Notes under the pieces: generated by a model
Seen by the model: only the letters and a program-made list of their open reading frames with translations
What the model was told of the DNA's origin: nothing
Databases searched by the model: none
NCBI RefSeq assembly: GCF_024055635.1
Contig: NZ_JAMXMB010000020.1
Location: forward strand, 1-64,000
Length of the DNA: 64,000 nucleotides
DNA from: Microbacterium yannicii
GTDB taxonomy: Bacteria > Actinomycetota > Actinomycetes > Actinomycetales > Microbacteriaceae
Direction of reading: 5' to 3'
Shown: positions 43,501 to 51,710 of the stretch, piece after piece
Layout of the letters: every line of letters begins with the position of its first letter
Position numbering within the stretch: position 1 is the first letter of the stretch
Made by a program: the position numbers and the translations under genes

Positions 43501-45795
43501 CTACAGCACCCCCGCCAGTGGAACAGCGGCGGCGAGGTCGGCGCTCGGCACCGCGACGGTGCCGATAGCCCGCGCCCATTCGTGGGCCTCTGTCGCAGAT
43601 TCGTGCACCTGCCCGACGCCCATCACGGTCCACTGCTCGGCGACGGCCGAGATCACCGGAGTGCGGTCGGACAGCGCCGGCTCGGAGCGCGCCGCCGAGA
43701 CCATCGCGAAGGCGGCGAGCAGGTCGATGGGCGGCGATGCGGTGATCGTCCGCTTCCCGCCGGTCCGGGTGTCGATCACGATCTGTTCGAGCGTGCGCTC
43801 CTCGTCGGCGTGCGGGAACGTGCTCAGCGCGGGCTGCGGGGGCGTGAGCACCTTGCCGGCCGGAAGCACGTCGAACGGCGGGCGGTTCACCAGCTCGGCA
43901 TCGTTCAGCGTGAGGAAGACGGCGGGCGCGAAGGAATCGCGGACGTCCGGCCCGGTGCCCGTGATGCGTGCGCCGGCGGTCGCTGTCAGCGGCACGCCCT
44001 TGAGGCGCGAGATCGGGATGCCGAGCGGCAGGATCTTCTGCTGCACCAGCAGCGTCCCGGTCGGCGGGACCAGCGCCTTGCCCGGCACCGGCTTGCGGGG
44101 CGTCAGCGCCACGAGCCGATCCGCGGTGCTCTCGGCGTGGAGGTTCTCCTTCTTCGCCACTTCCGCTGCGAGGACGTCGAGAATCGGCTCTGCGACGGGG
44201 AGCGCATCGGCCGGGCCGCTGCCCAGCGTGAAGGTCTGGTCGAACTCCACCTCGAACAGGAACACGGACACCGAGAGCGATCCCTGCACGACGACCGGCC
44301 CGGGTCCCGAGATCTGCCCGGACAGCTGCACCGAGGCGAAGTCGAAGCCGCCGGCCGAGACCGAGAACCCGGCTGCGACGCGTGCCTGGAACCGGAATGG
44401 GCGCAGCTGCAGGATCGCGTCCGTCTCGATGAAACCGTGCGCGGCCAGCACCGAGACGTCGATGCCCGCTTCGATGCGGCCACCGAGCTGCACCGTGTTG
44501 GCGGTGACGGCGAAGTAGCCTTCGACGCGCAGCGTGATGCCGCTGCCGGGCACGGATTGCGACATCCCGACCCGCCGCAGCGCCGGCAGCTTCGCCGGCT
44601 TCGGGTCGAAGCCCGGGAAGAACCCTCCGATCGACACGACGACGTAGGCCTCGCTGCCCCAGCTGAGTCGGAGGGCGGCGTCGCCGTAGATCTCGAATAC
44701 ACCCAGCACGTGGCTGTCGACGAGGCTGGCGTCGATCGACACGAGCTTCTCGACCGGGTCGATGAGTCCCAGCATGTCGACGCGGAGGTTCAGGACCTGG
44801 GGGAGGCTGGGGATGCCGATGCGCGCGACACCGAGGATCGCCACCCGGCCGTCCGGGACCTGCACCACCACGGCGAGATCGAGCGACACCATGCTGCCTG
44901 CCGGGCCCAGTGACAGCCACGTCAACCGGAGCGACGGCCCGAAGACATGCATCCCGGTGCGCCGCGGGAAAATGCGGTCGAGCGTGGTGGCGACGGCGAG
45001 CGGGTCGTCCGGTGGTCGCACCTGCAGGAGGGCGTCGCCCGCGGCGCCCGTGCGCACGGCCACTCGCAGTGCGTCGGTGTCCATGCCGCGATTGACGCCG
45101 ACGATGCCGCCGACCCGGTCGAGCGCGAAGCCGAACGACAGCTGGATCGGCGGGATGAACTGGATGCCGAGCACGGCGAGGAAGCTCGGGTCGGCGCCGT
45201 CCACCGCGAGGATCGCCGAGGCGGTCACGAGCACGGGTGGCACCGGCACCGAGATCGATCCTCCCCAGCCGCGCTCGAGCGCACCGCCCGCGTTGGGCGG
45301 CAGGCGCACCAGCGAGCCGCCGCCCGGGAGAGAGGCGCCTCCCCCCGAACTCGGCGGGGTGAGGGACGCCTCGACAGCACCGAGTGCGAAGGGGCCGATC
45401 GGGACCGGCGGAAGGTCGATCCCGGGGATCACGGGAGGATCCACGTACAGCACGGCGGTGCGCACGGCGACGTGGACAGGACCGATGTCGAGATCCGCGT
45501 TGATGCCGTTCGTCGCGAGGGACGCGGCATCCGTCAGCTCATTCAGGAGGGGGATCTCGGCCAGCGTGCCCAGCGTGGCCCGGCGGAGCCCGTCGAGCAC
45601 CGCCCCACGGGCGTTCTCCCACTGGGTGACCGCGGTGCGCCAGGCCGCCTCGGTGGCGGTCTCGGGGTGATCGATCAGTTCGGCGATGCGCTGCGCGGCG
45701 TCGGCGAGCGTGGTCAGGGACCCGGCATCGACGCCGAGGGCCGTCAGGGTGCCCCGCAGCCGATCCGCATACGCGCGCAACTCGTCGGACGCCAT
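43501..45795 (-). CDS. large beta-rich protein D, DUF6603-like, of the Hcp-associated cluster
   Basis: 764 aa, first gene of the four-gene operon, starting at the ATG at 45795 behind the duplicated promoter. The first 110 residues are helical (SDELRAYADRLRGTLTALGVD). From about 115 to 590 the protein is a long run of amphipathic beta strands with Gly turns: IGPVHVAVRTAVLYVDPPVIPG, LAVDGADPSFLAVLGIQFIPPIQLSF, SWGSEAYVVVSIGGFFPGFDPKP, and GGRIEAGIDVSVLAAHGFIETD. This pattern resembles DUF6603 proteins as I remember them. The fold could be a beta-barrel, solenoid or hydrophobic groove. There is no signal peptide. It is probably the defining structural component of the system; function unknown. 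Confidence 0.72.
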   Translation of the reverse strand: MASDELRAYADRLRGTLTALGVDAGSLTTLADAAQRIAELIDHPETATEAAWRTAVTQWENARGAVLDGLRRATLGTLAEIPLLNELTDAASLATNGINADLDIGPVHVAVRTAVLYVDPPVIPGIDLPPVPIGPFALGAVEASLTPPSSGGGASLPGGGSLVRLPPNAGGALERGWGGSISVPVPPVLVTASAILAVDGADPSFLAVLGIQFIPPIQLSFGFALDRVGGIVGVNRGMDTDALRVAVRTGAAGDALLQVRPPDDPLAVATTLDRIFPRRTGMHVFGPSLRLTWLSLGPAGSMVSLDLAVVVQVPDGRVAILGVARIGIPSLPQVLNLRVDMLGLIDPVEKLVSIDASLVDSHVLGVFEIYGDAALRLSWGSEAYVVVSIGGFFPGFDPKPAKLPALRRVGMSQSVPGSGITLRVEGYFAVTANTVQLGGRIEAGIDVSVLAAHGFIETDAILQLRPFRFQARVAAGFSVSAGGFDFASVQLSGQISGPGPVVVQGSLSVSVFLFEVEFDQTFTLGSGPADALPVAEPILDVLAAEVAKKENLHAESTADRLVALTPRKPVPGKALVPPTGTLLVQQKILPLGIPISRLKGVPLTATAGARITGTGPDVRDSFAPAVFLTLNDAELVNRPPFDVLPAGKVLTPPQPALSTFPHADEERTLEQIVIDTRTGGKRTITASPPIDLLAAFAMVSAARSEPALSDRTPVISAVAEQWTVMGVGQVHESATEAHEWARAIGTVAVPSADLAAAVPLAGVL

Positions 45796-45887
45796 GCTGC
45801 GCCCCCGTCCGTTCCCCGATTCCCCCGATCGCGCGATCACGCGCACGACACCCCACAGATACTCCCCGCGGGCGGGACCCGCAAGAG
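45796..45887 (-). promoter_or_regulatory. duplicated promoter/leader, copy 2 (before protein D)
   Basis: On the minus strand this region reads CTCTTG, then at fixed spacing GCGGGGAGTATC (45858-45869), then a leader containing TCGTGCG, GATCGCGCG, CGGGGGA and GGACGGGGGCG just before the ATG. The same blocks in the same order and at nearly the same distances occur upstream of the Hcp-like gene (48036-48132). CTCTTG and GAGTATC are the likely -35 and -10 regions. The plus-strand oxidoreductase starts only 57 bases beyond. Confidence 0.75.
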
Positions 45888-45944
45888 GGGAAGCGATCGG
45901 CGGCACGGGAAATGCCCGCCGCCTCCCCGGCGTTGGTCTCCCGC

Positions 45945-46973
45945 ATGCGATCGATCGTCTACTCCCGCCCTGGCACGTCGTCCGTCCTCTCGCTCGCGGA
46001 GCGGGAACCCGCGCAGCCCGGCCCGGGAGAGGTGCGGGTGAAGGTCGCGGTGTCGGGCGTCAACCCGACGGACTGGAAGGCGCGCGTGGGATCCAGCGGA
46101 GCGCTGGCGTTCGACGAGATCGTGCCGAATCAGGACGGGGCAGGAGTGGTGGACGCCCTCGGCGACGGGGTGACAGAACTCTCCGTCGGCGATCGCGTCT
46201 GGCTCTACCTCGCTCAGCATCAGCGCCCGACCGGGACGGCGCAGGAGTACACCGTCGTGCCCGCCGCGCGGGCGGTGAGGCTTCCCGAGGGTGTCGGCTT
46301 CGACGTCGCGGCCAGCCTCGGGGTTCCCGCCATGACCGCGCACCGGGCGCTCACCGTGCACGAGGCCGGGCCGGCGCGGCTGTCGCCGGGCGCCCTCCAG
46401 GGCCGCGTGGTGCTCGTCGCCGGGGGAGCGGGTGCCGTCGGCCACGCCGCCATCCAGCTCGCGGTCTGGGCCGGCGCGACGGTGATCGCCACCATCTCGA
46501 GCGACGAGAAGGCCGCGCTCGCGCTCGCTGCGGGGGCCCACCACGTCGTGAACTACCGGGAGGGCGACACTGCCGAACAGATCGCCGCGTTCGCCCCCGC
46601 CGGCGTCGACCACATCGTCGAGGTGTCTCTTGCGCAGAACGCCGCGCTCGACGGCCAGGTCGTCGCGAACCACGGATCCATCGCGTACTACGCCGACAAC
46701 GGCGGCGACCAGGCCACCCTCCCGGTGCGGCCGACCTTCGCGAAGAACGTGCGGACCCAGGGTCTCCTGCTGTACACGGTCGGTGACCTCGCCCTGACCG
46801 CCGCCGCTGAAGACATCACCGCGGCGCTGGGCGACGGCGCCCTCCCCGTCGGCGAGCAGGCAGGCCTGCCTCTGACGTGGTTCACCCTGGAGGAGACGGC
46901 CGCCGCTCACGACGCCGTCGAGCACGGCGCGGTGGGCAAGGTGCTCATCGACGTCGCGGGCGACAACCGCTGA
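45945..46973 (+). CDS. MDR family NADPH:quinone reductase-like oxidoreductase
   Basis: 342 aa from the ATG at 45945 (MRSIVYSRPG). A medium-chain dehydrogenase/reductase of the zinc-free quinone reductase branch: GroES-like N-domain (VKVAVSGVNPTDWKARVG, NQDGAGVVDALGDGV, VGDRVWLY), the nucleotide-binding AGGAGAVGHAAIQLA near residue 160, and a C-terminal AAHDAVEHGAVGKVLIDV. No structural or catalytic zinc cysteines. It lies on the opposite strand in the middle of the Hcp-associated cluster, between its two transcription units, and is probably a passenger gene. Confidence 0.9.
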   Translation: MRSIVYSRPGTSSVLSLAEREPAQPGPGEVRVKVAVSGVNPTDWKARVGSSGALAFDEIVPNQDGAGVVDALGDGVTELSVGDRVWLYLAQHQRPTGTAQEYTVVPAARAVRLPEGVGFDVAASLGVPAMTAHRALTVHEAGPARLSPGALQGRVVLVAGGAGAVGHAAIQLAVWAGATVIATISSDEKAALALAAGAHHVVNYREGDTAEQIAAFAPAGVDHIVEVSLAQNAALDGQVVANHGSIAYYADNGGDQATLPVRPTFAKNVRTQGLLLYTVGDLALTAAAEDITAALGDGALPVGEQAGLPLTWFTLEETAAAHDAVEHGAVGKVLIDVAGDNR

Positions 46974-46977
46974 CGCC

Positions 46978-47005
46978 GGCGGCGCCCCCGCGCGGCGGCG
47001 CCGCC
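46978..47005. terminator. hairpin between convergent genes
   Basis: GGCGGCGCC and GGCGCCGCC form a perfect 9-bp stem around a ten-base loop, immediately after the MDR stop and before the stop of the minus-strand 160-aa gene. It can serve both. Confidence 0.6.
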
Positions 47006-47007
47006 GA

Positions 47008-47490
47008 CTACATCTCGCGACTCGATGCCTCGGCGAGGCTCTCGGCCAGCCGGGCGAACGTCTCCTGTGCGCCTCCGCCGCCGAGACGGGCAGCGAGCGA
47101 GGCGAAGGCCACGGCGCCGGCAAGCTGCGCCGCCGCGACATCCCACGGATCCGGCTGTGGGCCGTCGGCGCGCGGACCGGGCAGCGGAATGGGCAGCCTC
47201 CTCGGCCAGCCGGTGCCGCACCAGTCGTCGACCACCTCGCTCACCCACCCGGGGCGATCCTCACCCCGCAGATCGGCGTCGAGCACAGCCTCGGCGATAT
47301 GGCCCGACAGTTCAGAGGCCGCCACGAGCCATCTGGGCGGGAGCGGCTGCGGATTGAGCGCGACCGCGTCGAATCTGCTCTGCAGGTGCGCCCGGTGGCT
47401 GTGCGGCGGGTAGACGTCGAAGATCTCGGGCCTGATGCGCCCCAGCAGGGACAGCATGCGGACAGTGCTGCTGATCTCGTTCCAACTCAT
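47008..47490 (-). CDS. uncharacterised 160-aa protein with ALNPQPLPP motif
   Basis: 160 aa, ATG at 47490 with GAAAGGG nine bases upstream; 80 bases after the Hcp-like gene. N-terminal MSWNEISSTVRMLSLLGRIRPEIFDVYPPHSHR is followed by FDAVALNPQPLPPRWLVAASELSGHIAEA, then GWVSEVVDDWCGTGWPRRLPIPLPGP and a C-terminal helical stretch. The proline-rich NPQPLPP motif is memorable and, from memory, recurs in small proteins near similar clusters. No enzymatic signature, signal peptide or membrane helix. Same direction as the Hcp-like gene and probably cotranscribed. It may be an adaptor or chaperone for the tube-like protein (inference). Confidence 0.65.
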   Translation of the reverse strand: MSWNEISSTVRMLSLLGRIRPEIFDVYPPHSHRAHLQSRFDAVALNPQPLPPRWLVAASELSGHIAEAVLDADLRGEDRPGWVSEVVDDWCGTGWPRRLPIPLPGPRADGPQPDPWDVAAAQLAGAVAFASLAARLGGGGAQETFARLAESLAEASSREM

Positions 47491-47570
47491 GGGTGGTTCC
47501 CTTTCGGATCGGTGGACGGCATGTCCACGTTCCTGTGCGCCGTTGCCGAACCAGGCAGCGGGCGACGTGA

Positions 47571-48035
47571 TCACCTGGGGCGACGACTGAGCGTGACCGC
47601 GACCGGGTCGCCGAGGGAGCCGTCAGGCAGCTGCGGCTGGTAGGTCAGCGTCACGTCGTCGAACCCGAAGGTGACCTGCACCGCGGGTTCATCGCCCGAG
47701 AGCGCGGTGGTCGCCGAGGTCACGACGGCGTGCTGCATCCGCACCGTGAGATAGTCGCCGATCATGCCCGCGCGGCGTGCCGACAGCAATGCGTCATCCA
47801 TACGGATGCCGCGCGCACAGGCGTCGAAGAGGCGCGGCGTCGCAGCATCGAAGCGCAGCGACACGACGATATCCGAGAGCGTGGGCCTGCCCACCCTGCC
47901 TCCCGCGCCACCGGCGGCGGGCGTGGGGTTCGACACCGTCCAGCTCCAGCTCAGCACCTCTATGGCACCCGGATGACGGTCGTCCGCGGCCTCACCAGGA
48001 ATGGACGCGATGGTGAGGAACTGGTCTTCGGCCAT
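47571..48035 (-). CDS. Hcp family (type VI tube-like) protein
   Basis: 154 aa. The N-terminal FLTIASIPGEAADDRHPGAIEVLSWSWTVSNP is the classic Hcp opening (beta strand, then 'I-x-G-E-S-x-D-x-x-H-x-x-x-I-x-x-x-S-x-x-x'). A central strand GRPTLSDIVVSLRFDAATPRLFDACARG and the C-terminal strand VTFGFDDVTLTYQPQ complete the fold. Hcp proteins form hexameric rings that stack into injection tubes. No T6SS sheath, spike or ATPase gene is in the window, so this belongs to the actinobacterial orphan Hcp-like group. It is first in its transcription unit, behind copy 1 of the duplicated promoter, followed by the 160-aa gene. Confidence 0.85.
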   Translation of the reverse strand: MAEDQFLTIASIPGEAADDRHPGAIEVLSWSWTVSNPTPAAGGAGGRVGRPTLSDIVVSLRFDAATPRLFDACARGIRMDDALLSARRAGMIGDYLTVRMQHAVVTSATTALSGDEPAVQVTFGFDDVTLTYQPQLPDGSLGDPVAVTLSRRPR

Positions 48036-48132
48036 GGCAGGCTCGCCCCCGTCCGTATCCGCGGTCCCCCGGCCGCGCGATCGCTCGCACGACCACCTCA
48101 GGGATACTCCCCGCCGACACCACTTTCAAGAG
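48036..48132 (-). promoter_or_regulatory. duplicated promoter/leader, copy 1 (before the Hcp-like gene)
   Basis: Minus strand: CTCTTG (48127-48132), GCGGGGAGTATC (48103-48114) at the same internal spacing as in copy 2, then TCGTGCG, GATCGCGCG, CGGGGGA and GGACGGGGGCG before the ATG. The box-to-start distance is 68 bases against 63 in copy 2. Similarity stops at the start codons: the two proteins are unrelated. Confidence 0.75.
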
Positions 48133-48155
48133 GTGCGTCTGCGCAAGGGGGTGGA

Positions 48156-48632
48156 TCAGCCGTCGGCGCGCCGGCGCGGCTCGAACGACGCAGCGAGCGC
48201 CGCGAGCGTGGCGGTGCGCTCCTTCTTCGCGATCCTCCGCAGAAAGGGAGTCGCCAGCCGGTACAGGCCGTAGGTGCGCACCTCCGCGTGGTGGCGAACG
48301 AGCGTCGTCCCGTCGGGGGTGGCCTCGAGCTGGTACGCGGGCCAGCCTTCCACCGTGAGCCTGCCCGCCTTCGTCCTGTTCCACCAGTGGTAGACGAGCG
48401 TGTGCGGCGGCTCGAACTCCGTGATCTCACCTGGGGTGGGACCGAACGATGTGTCATCGAGATAGGTCGTGCCGAGCGCCGGGGCGCCGGGCGAGGTCAG
48501 CGTGGTGCCTCGCAGCATGCTTCCCGCGCCGGGCATCCACTCGTTGTATCCCTCGATGTCGGCCAGGCGGGCGAACACGTCGTCTATGCCCGCAGGGATC
48601 GTGCGGGTCAGTTGGAACTCGATGACACCCAT
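48156..48632 (-). CDS. SRPBCC family protein
   Basis: 158 aa from the ATG at 48632. A polyketide cyclase/dehydrase-like helix-grip protein: MGVIEFQLTRTIPAGIDDVFARLADIEGYNEW, ITEFEPPHTLVYHWW, YQLEATPDGTTLVRHHAEVRTYG and a C-terminal helix with RRRADG. Binds a hydrophobic ligand in this family; substrate unknown. It lies just upstream of the Hcp-like promoter in the same direction, but the conserved promoter starts after its stop, so it is probably separate from the cluster. Confidence 0.85.
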   Translation of the reverse strand: MGVIEFQLTRTIPAGIDDVFARLADIEGYNEWMPGAGSMLRGTTLTSPGAPALGTTYLDDTSFGPTPGEITEFEPPHTLVYHWWNRTKAGRLTVEGWPAYQLEATPDGTTLVRHHAEVRTYGLYRLATPFLRRIAKKERTATLAALAASFEPRRRADG

Positions 48633-48795
48633 GCGCTCAGAGTACGACCGGGGGGCCGCCCGCGTGTGGCGGTGCGTGCGGGGCGGGGACGGCGCCGAGC
48701 GGACCACCGGTTGACGGCGGCCCGGTGGGCGATCCGTGGGTGCGCGAAAACGCCGCTCGTCAAGGGGGTCGAGCCGCGGCATCCGTCGTCTCACC

Positions 48796-51162
48796 ATGGT
48801 GCCCATGGAGGAGACCTTGCGTGCAGAGCCGGCGGAGCGGGTCAAAGACATCTGGGGGGCGCGCACTCCGCATGCGCCCGGAGAAGCATGGCCGACGCGG
48901 GTCGACCAGCAGCTGGCGGACGGCATCGCCGAGGGGGATGTCGACACGTGGGTGCGCTCGGCGTGCGTGCTGTGCAGCAACGGATGCGGCTGCGACATCG
49001 CCGTCAAGGACGGCCGGATGGTCGGCATCCGCGGCCGTGCCGACGACGCGATCAACCGCGGCCGGCTGGGGCCGAAGGGGCTGTACGCGAGCTGGCAGGG
49101 TGTGCAGAACGACGAGCGGCTGACGACTCCGCTCGTCCGCCGGGACGGCGAGCTGGTGGCCGTGAGCTGGGAGGAGGCGATGGAGCTCGTCGTCGAGCGC
49201 AGCTCGCGCCTGCTGCGCGAGAAGGGACCGCTGAGTCACGCGTTCTATACGAGCGGGCAGCTCTTCCTCGAGGAGTACTACGCACTCGCCGTCATCGGCA
49301 AGGCCGGCATCGGCACCCCGCACATGGACGGCAACACGCGGCTGTGCACGGCGACGGCCGCCGCGTCGCTCAAGGAGTCCTTCGGTGCGGACGGTCAGCC
49401 CGGCTGCTATGAGGACATCGACGAATGCGACGCGCTGTTCCTGTTCGGGCACAACGCGGCCGCGACCCAGACGGTGCTGTGGGCCCGCGTGCTCGACCGG
49501 CTGGACGGCGCGCAGCCGCCCGCCGTCGTCGTGGTCGATCCTCGCGAGACCCCGGTCGCGGCCCGGGCCGACGTGCACCTCGCCGTGCGCCCAGGCACCA
49601 ACCTCGCGCTCATGCACAGCCTCGTGCGCGAGCTGTTCGTCAACGGCTGGGTCGACGAGGAGTGGATGACGGCGCACACGCTGGGCGCCGAGGAGCTGCG
49701 GGCGCAGGTGGCGGAGTGGACGGCAGAGCGTGCCGCCGAGGTCTGCGGTGTCGACGCCGACGACATCCGCCGCGCCGCCCGCATCTTCGGCACTTCGCAG
49801 CGCGTGGTGTCGACGGTGCTGCAGGGCTTCTACCAGTCGGCGCAGGCGACGGCGTCGTCGTGCCAGGTGAACAATCTGCATCTGCTGCGCGGCATGATCG
49901 GCCGGCCGGGATGCGGCATCCTTCAGATGAACGGTCAGCCGACGGCGCAGAACAACCGCGAATGCGGGGCCGACGGCGACCTGCCCGGCTTCCGCAACTG
50001 GGAGAACCCCGACCACATCCGCCGGCTCGCCGAGCTGTGGGGCGTGCATGCCGACGTCATCCCGCACTGGGCGGAGTCCACGCATGCCATGCAGCTGTTC
50101 CGCTACGTGGAGCTGGGAACGATCGGCTTCCTCTGGATCTCGGCGACCAATCCCGCGGTCTCACTGCCGCAGCTGCCTCGCATCCGCGACATCCTCGCCA
50201 AGCCGGAGACCTTCGTCGTCGTGCAGGACCTCTACCTCACCGAGACGGCCGCGCTCGCCGACGTCGTCCTGCCCGCGGCCGCGTGGGGCGAGAAGACCGG
50301 CACATTCACCAACGCGACGCGCACGGTGCACCTGGCGGAGAAGGCGATCGACCCGCCCGGGCAGGCGCGCTCGGATCTCGACATCTTCCTCGACTACGCG
50401 CGACGCATGGACTTCCGTCGCGACGACGGCCGACCGCTCCTGGAGTGGACGACGCCCGAGGACGCCTATCGGGCGTGGCAGGAGTGCTCGCGCGGGCGCC
50501 CCTGCGACTACACCGGCATCTCGTACGACGACCTGCGACGTGAGAGCGGCATCCGCTGGCCGCGCCGCGAGGGAGAGTCCGCCAGCACGGACCGGCTCTA
50601 CGCCGACGCGGTGTTCGCGACGCAGCCCGACTACTGCGAGACCTTCGGGCACGACCTCGCGACGGGCGGCGCCGTGACCGCGGAGTCCTTCAAGGCCCAG
50701 CGGCCCGACGGGAAGGCGCTGCTCAAGACCACCGCCTACACCGGTCCGCACGAGCCGCCCGACGCCGAGTACCCGCTGACCTTCACGACGGGGCGCTCGG
50801 TGTACCACTTCCACACGCGCACCAAGACGGGCCGCACCCCCGAACTCGTCGCTGCCGCGCCCTCGGTGTGGGTGGAGACGGATGCCGCGACCGCGGCTGC
50901 CCGCGGCCTCTACGAGGGCGACGTGGTCGAGGTCCGCTCCCGCCGTGGCCGCATCGTCGCGCCGCTGCGCATCACGCGCATCCGCGAGGGCGCCGTCTTC
51001 GCGCCGTTCCACTACGGCTACTGGGATGCCCCGGAGGGCGCCGAGGAGCGGCATCCGACCGCCGCCAACGAGCTCACGATCACCGAGTGGGACCCGGTCT
51101 CCAAGCAGCCGGTGTACAAGGTCGCGGCGGTCCAGCTGTCGCGGATCGAGGACGCGTCATGA
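48796..51162 (+). CDS. molybdopterin-dependent oxidoreductase (nitrate reductase/formate dehydrogenase-like)
   Basis: 788 aa from the ATG at 48796 (ATG 48805 and GTG 48736 are alternatives; none has a good ribosome site). DMSO reductase superfamily with bis-MGD cofactor. An N-terminal cluster motif shows Cys57, Cys60, Cys64 and Cys66 (CVLCSNGCGC). The fourth cysteine normally found in GRLCxKG is Gly92 (NRGRLGPKG), so the [4Fe-4S] site must be changed or use Cys66. Further family blocks: MDGNTRLCTATAAAS with a Cys near the molybdenum ligand region, GQPTAQNNRECGADGDLPGF, VLPAAAWGEKTGTFTN, and a C-terminal MGD-binding YPLTFTTGRSVYHFHTRTKTGR. No Tat signal, so cytoplasmic. Overlaps the next gene by ATGA. 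Confidence 0.88.
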   Translation: MVPMEETLRAEPAERVKDIWGARTPHAPGEAWPTRVDQQLADGIAEGDVDTWVRSACVLCSNGCGCDIAVKDGRMVGIRGRADDAINRGRLGPKGLYASWQGVQNDERLTTPLVRRDGELVAVSWEEAMELVVERSSRLLREKGPLSHAFYTSGQLFLEEYYALAVIGKAGIGTPHMDGNTRLCTATAAASLKESFGADGQPGCYEDIDECDALFLFGHNAAATQTVLWARVLDRLDGAQPPAVVVVDPRETPVAARADVHLAVRPGTNLALMHSLVRELFVNGWVDEEWMTAHTLGAEELRAQVAEWTAERAAEVCGVDADDIRRAARIFGTSQRVVSTVLQGFYQSAQATASSCQVNNLHLLRGMIGRPGCGILQMNGQPTAQNNRECGADGDLPGFRNWENPDHIRRLAELWGVHADVIPHWAESTHAMQLFRYVELGTIGFLWISATNPAVSLPQLPRIRDILAKPETFVVVQDLYLTETAALADVVLPAAAWGEKTGTFTNATRTVHLAEKAIDPPGQARSDLDIFLDYARRMDFRRDDGRPLLEWTTPEDAYRAWQECSRGRPCDYTGISYDDLRRESGIRWPRREGESASTDRLYADAVFATQPDYCETFGHDLATGGAVTAESFKAQRPDGKALLKTTAYTGPHEPPDAEYPLTFTTGRSVYHFHTRTKTGRTPELVAAAPSVWVETDAATAAARGLYEGDVVEVRSRRGRIVAPLRITRIREGAVFAPFHYGYWDAPEGAEERHPTAANELTITEWDPVSKQPVYKVAAVQLSRIEDAS

Positions 51163-51617
51163 GACTGCCGATCTACCTCTCGCTGCTCGGCCATGCCGAG
51201 ACGACGCTCGCTGAGGCCTACCTCGACGTCGCCGAGGCGCACGGCCACGAGCCCGACATCCATTTCCTCTGCCTCAGCTTCGCCCGCCAGTGCGTCGATC
51301 ACGCGCAGCAGCTGGTGCCGGTCGTGCATCGCCTCGGCGCCGCACCGGTCGACGACGAGCCCGAGCGCCTCCACGCCCGCGGGCTGGGCGAGCCCCGCTC
51401 CGGGCCGCTCGGCATGCTGCGCGACCTCCATGACGTCTACGTGCTGGCCGGCTTCGTCGACATGACGTGGACCGTCGTCGGCCAGTCCGCCCACGCTCTG
51501 CGCGACAGCGAGCTGATCGGCGTCGTCGACGCCTGCGAGCAGCAGACCGCCGCGCAGCTCGTCTGGCTGCAGACGCGCATGAAGCAGTCCGCGCCGCAGG
51601 TGCTCGTCGGGCCGTGA
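51159..51617 (+). CDS. small helical protein coupled to the molybdoenzyme
   Basis: 152 aa, ATGA overlap with the molybdoenzyme. The sequence looks like a four-helix bundle with regularly placed His and Glu: HAETTLAEAYLDVAEAHGHEPDIHFLCLSFARQCVDHAQQL, DLHDVYVLAGFVDMTWTVVGQSAH and DACEQQTAAQLVWLQTRMKQ. This is reminiscent of ferritin-like or hemerythrin-like metal sites, but I cannot assign a family with confidence. The strict coupling suggests a subunit, electron-transfer partner or maturation factor for the oxidoreductase. Confidence 0.7.
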   Translation: MRLPIYLSLLGHAETTLAEAYLDVAEAHGHEPDIHFLCLSFARQCVDHAQQLVPVVHRLGAAPVDDEPERLHARGLGEPRSGPLGMLRDLHDVYVLAGFVDMTWTVVGQSAHALRDSELIGVVDACEQQTAAQLVWLQTRMKQSAPQVLVGP

Positions 51618-51710
51618 ACCGTCGCGCGGGCTCACCTCGCCCGCGCAGAGAGCTCGAGGAATTTCGCCGATCCGGCCCTCACGGCTGCGCAGGCAGCGTA
51701 GCCTCCCGGC

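Noticed and set aside
43499..44920. Extension of gene C upstream to 44920
   Set aside because: It runs antisense-like through gene D in another frame with Arg-rich low-complexity translation. The ATG at 43498 follows the gene D stop directly.
47571..48035. Canonical type VI secretion system
   Set aside because: Only an Hcp-like protein is present; no sheath (TssB/C), VgrG, PAAR, ClpV or membrane complex genes occur in the window, and the host is a Gram-positive actinobacterium.
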